Shown here: positions 62,475 through 64,000 of the stretch, one piece after another
Layout: each line of letters begins with the position of its first letter
How positions within the stretch are numbered: the first letter of the stretch is position 1
Source of the DNA: Acidovorax radicis N35
GTDB taxonomy: Bacteria; Pseudomonadota; Gammaproteobacteria; Burkholderiales; Burkholderiaceae_C
Direction: 5' to 3'
NCBI RefSeq assembly: GCF_000204195.1
Contig: NZ_AFBG01000019.1
Span: forward strand, 248,001 to 312,000
Length of the DNA stretch: 64,000 nucleotides
The notes under the pieces: model-generated
Told to the model about the DNA's origin: nothing
Databases searched by the model: none
The model's input: only the letters and a program-made list of their open reading frames with translations
Position numbers and translations under genes: made by a program

Positions 62475-64000
62475 CTAGGGGCATGTGAAGTCGATAGGAT
62501 CTCCGCCTGGAGGTACGGAGCTAGCGCTCACGACCGTAATGCTAAACGTCCTAGTTACCTTCGAAGCGCCTTTTGTGGCCGTCACCAGAAATCTTTGTTG
62601 GCCGCAGTTAACCACCTTAGGCGTCCCGTTCAGAACCCCCGCAGCACCGTTTGTACCACTGGTCAGCCACGCAGGCAGGCTGGTAAAGGTCCAAGTTACA
62701 TCACTTACTGAGGCAACGAAAGAGTAAGTAAAGCTGGTACCAACAGGAGTGGAACCCAGCGAACAAACTGTGTTTGAGTTGCAATCGCCAATAGCAAAGT
62801 CTTCTGGCAACCCGGCTACCAATTTGAGCTTGACTGTAGCAGTGGCTGATCGCTTGTTCTTGTCCACCACCGTTACAGTCGCTCTGTAATCACGCTCTTC
62901 CGCACTAGTGCTAGCTGTGCCACTGAGCATGCCCGTGCTTGCATCTACCGCCAAACCCGCAGGCAGTCCTGTAGCCGACCAGACGTAGGGTGGCAACCCG
63001 CCACTGACCGTCAACAAAGCGGTAAACGGAATTCCTTTGGTTACGGTGCCCAAGTCGACATCAGCAAGCGTAGGTGCAATTGTCAGAGCCTCCAATACTG
63101 AAATAGGTTGAATAGTTGTGATTGGATCGATGATACCGTTACTCACATTATTATCGAACCGATCGGACGTCAGCTCCAAGAAAATTGGCCCAGTCTGTGT
63201 ACCGCTGAGCAGTGAAAAGGTTGCTACACCGCCAACTGAAGGTAATTGCAACACGCTACCACTTTGGGCACCAGCTACCAACCGCGCGCCCTGAGCTGCA
63301 TCAGTGCCCGAAAGAATTCGGACCTGCATATTCGCACCTGAACCACTGGCAGTAGGTTGATTTGTGTCATCCATTACAAATGCTTGAATCCCCATCTGAT
63401 TAAGAAGGCCATTAGCATTGTTCTTGGTACCCAAGTAACCTGGTATTTGAGCCTCCATACGGACACTAGCAGGCTTACCAGTCGTGCCGCCGACCGAAAT
63501 CACCACACTGGCAGATTTTTGCTGATTGTCGCGCGGGTCAGTGACAGAGCATGTAATACGCGCAGTTCCTGCCTGATCTCCAGCATGGAAATGAAAAGAG
63601 TTTCCACCGGCATTGGCACCTAGCGTGATATTTCGATAAGCATTGGGAATCTTTATCTTGCCACCATTTCCATCATCAACTTCCGTTTCATGCGCTTCAT
63701 CCCCATCCAAATAATATAGCGACCCCGAATCAAGGCCCCCAGCAATATTACAACCGAATATATCATTTCCACCCGATATCGGCGAATTTCCTTTGCGAGC
63801 CTCCACATACAGAGAAGTTGTGTATGGTCGATATGCTCCAATGCCCGGCTGAGCGCCAGCAATATTCAACGGCAACTGACTCTTTTCAGCCCGAAGCGTG
63901 ATACTGTAATTTTCCTGCGTCTCGCCCGAGCTACCACCACCGCCGCCGCATGCAGTCAAAGTAGCTGCAAACACAAGAGTTAAAAATTTGATCTTTTTCA
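62475..64000 (-). CDS. Surface lipoprotein with Ig-like (He_PIG) repeats; first base of start outside window
   Basis: The minus strand enters at TG-AAA-AAG, so the start is most likely an ATG whose A lies just past the window. The protein begins MKKIKFLTLVFAATLTAC with lipobox LTAC (Cys18) followed by GGGGGSSG, a spacer typical of secreted lipoproteins. About 508 residues. The C-terminal third has putative Ig/cadherin-like modules (SGGLPPYVWSATGLPAGL, GMLSGTAS; FTSLPAWLTSGTNGAAGVL). The N-terminal two thirds resemble no family I can name. Composition is visibly more AT-rich than neighbouring genes, suggesting acquisition. Confidence 0.8.
   Translation of the reverse strand, partial: KKIKFLTLVFAATLTACGGGGGSSGETQENYSITLRAEKSQLPLNIAGAQPGIGAYRPYTTSLYVEARKGNSPISGGNDIFGCNIAGGLDSGSLYYLDGDEAHETEVDDGNGGKIKIPNAYRNITLGANAGGNSFHFHAGDQAGTARITCSVTDPRDNQQKSASVVISVGGTTGKPASVRMEAQIPGYLGTKNNANGLLNQMGIQAFVMDDTNQPTASGSGANMQVRILSGTDAAQGARLVAGAQSGSVLQLPSVGGVATFSLLSGTQTGPIFLELTSDRFDNNVSNGIIDPITTIQPISVLEALTIAPTLADVDLGTVTKGIPFTALLTVSGGLPPYVWSATGLPAGLAVDASTGMLSGTASTSAEERDYRATVTVVDKNKRSATATVKLKLVAGLPEDFAIGDCNSNTVCSLGSTPVGTSFTYSFVASVSDVTWTFTSLPAWLTSGTNGAAGVLNGTPKVVNCGQQRFLVTATKGASKVTRTFSITVVSASSVPPGGDPIDFTCP

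Overview
The window is a gene-dense, GC-rich bacterial chromosome segment from a betaproteobacterium of the order Burkholderiales. Gene order and protein type point to the family Comamonadaceae, Acidovorax-like. This is an inference from synteny: rplU-rpmA-obgE-proB, pilBCD-coaE-zapD-yacG, petABC-sspA-sspB, murA-his-hinT-tatABC, mlaFEDACB, gltBD and aroB-dgt. There are two tRNAs (Pro-CGG, Thr-TGT), no rRNA, no CRISPR array and no prophage.

Layout. 0-6 kb: lytic transglycosylase, proS, rppH, proB, obgE and ribosomal proteins L27/L21. 6-13 kb: ispB, tRNA-Pro, type IV pilus genes pilB-pilC-pilD, coaE, zapD, yacG. 13-20 kb: mutT, a DUF815 ATPase, argJ, secA, an M23 peptidase and a DciA-like protein. 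20-24.5 kb: tRNA-Thr, sspB-sspA and the cytochrome bc1 operon petABC; the Rieske gene petA carries a 1-nt homopolymer frameshift. 24.5-28.5 kb: mscL, pdxA, a Nif3-like protein and a DegS/DegQ-like protease. 28.5-50.4 kb is almost entirely minus strand. In transcription order it runs mlaF-E-D-A-C-B, ABC-2 exporter, bolA homologue, murA, hisG, hisD, a MocR regulator, a VapBC-like pair, hisC-B-H-A-F, an exported unknown protein, hisI-E, a DUF4870 protein, a patatin phospholipase, hinT and tatABC. 50.8-57 kb: gltD-gltB. 57.2-64 kb: a lone REP-associated tyrosine transposase (RAYT), a methyltransferase, a DUF1415 protein, dgt, aroB and a low-GC cell-surface lipoprotein cut by the window edge.

Most genes are conserved housekeeping genes. 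The unexplained structure lies between them. (1) Eleven copies of a ~45-bp element (family A) sit in intergenic gaps. Each has a palindrome closing a 7-nt loop (GCGCTT-N7-AAGCGC type) next to an AGCTAT module that often forms a second hairpin. Seven copies end within about 0-35 nt of a start codon. The loop mostly has the same strand polarity as the surrounding transcripts, and two copies form an inverted pair. (2) Four copies of an ~80-bp GC-rich element (family B) start at or within about 10 nt of a stop codon. (3) A GC-rich repeat-like tail is translated at the end of an ABC transporter ATPase. (4) The his operon is interrupted by a MocR/DUF2917 pair with an array of CTGTACTGGC sites and by a toxin-antitoxin-like pair with a double palindromic operator, translationally coupled to hisC. 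A RAYT gene in the same window is a possible, untested mobiliser of the small repeats.
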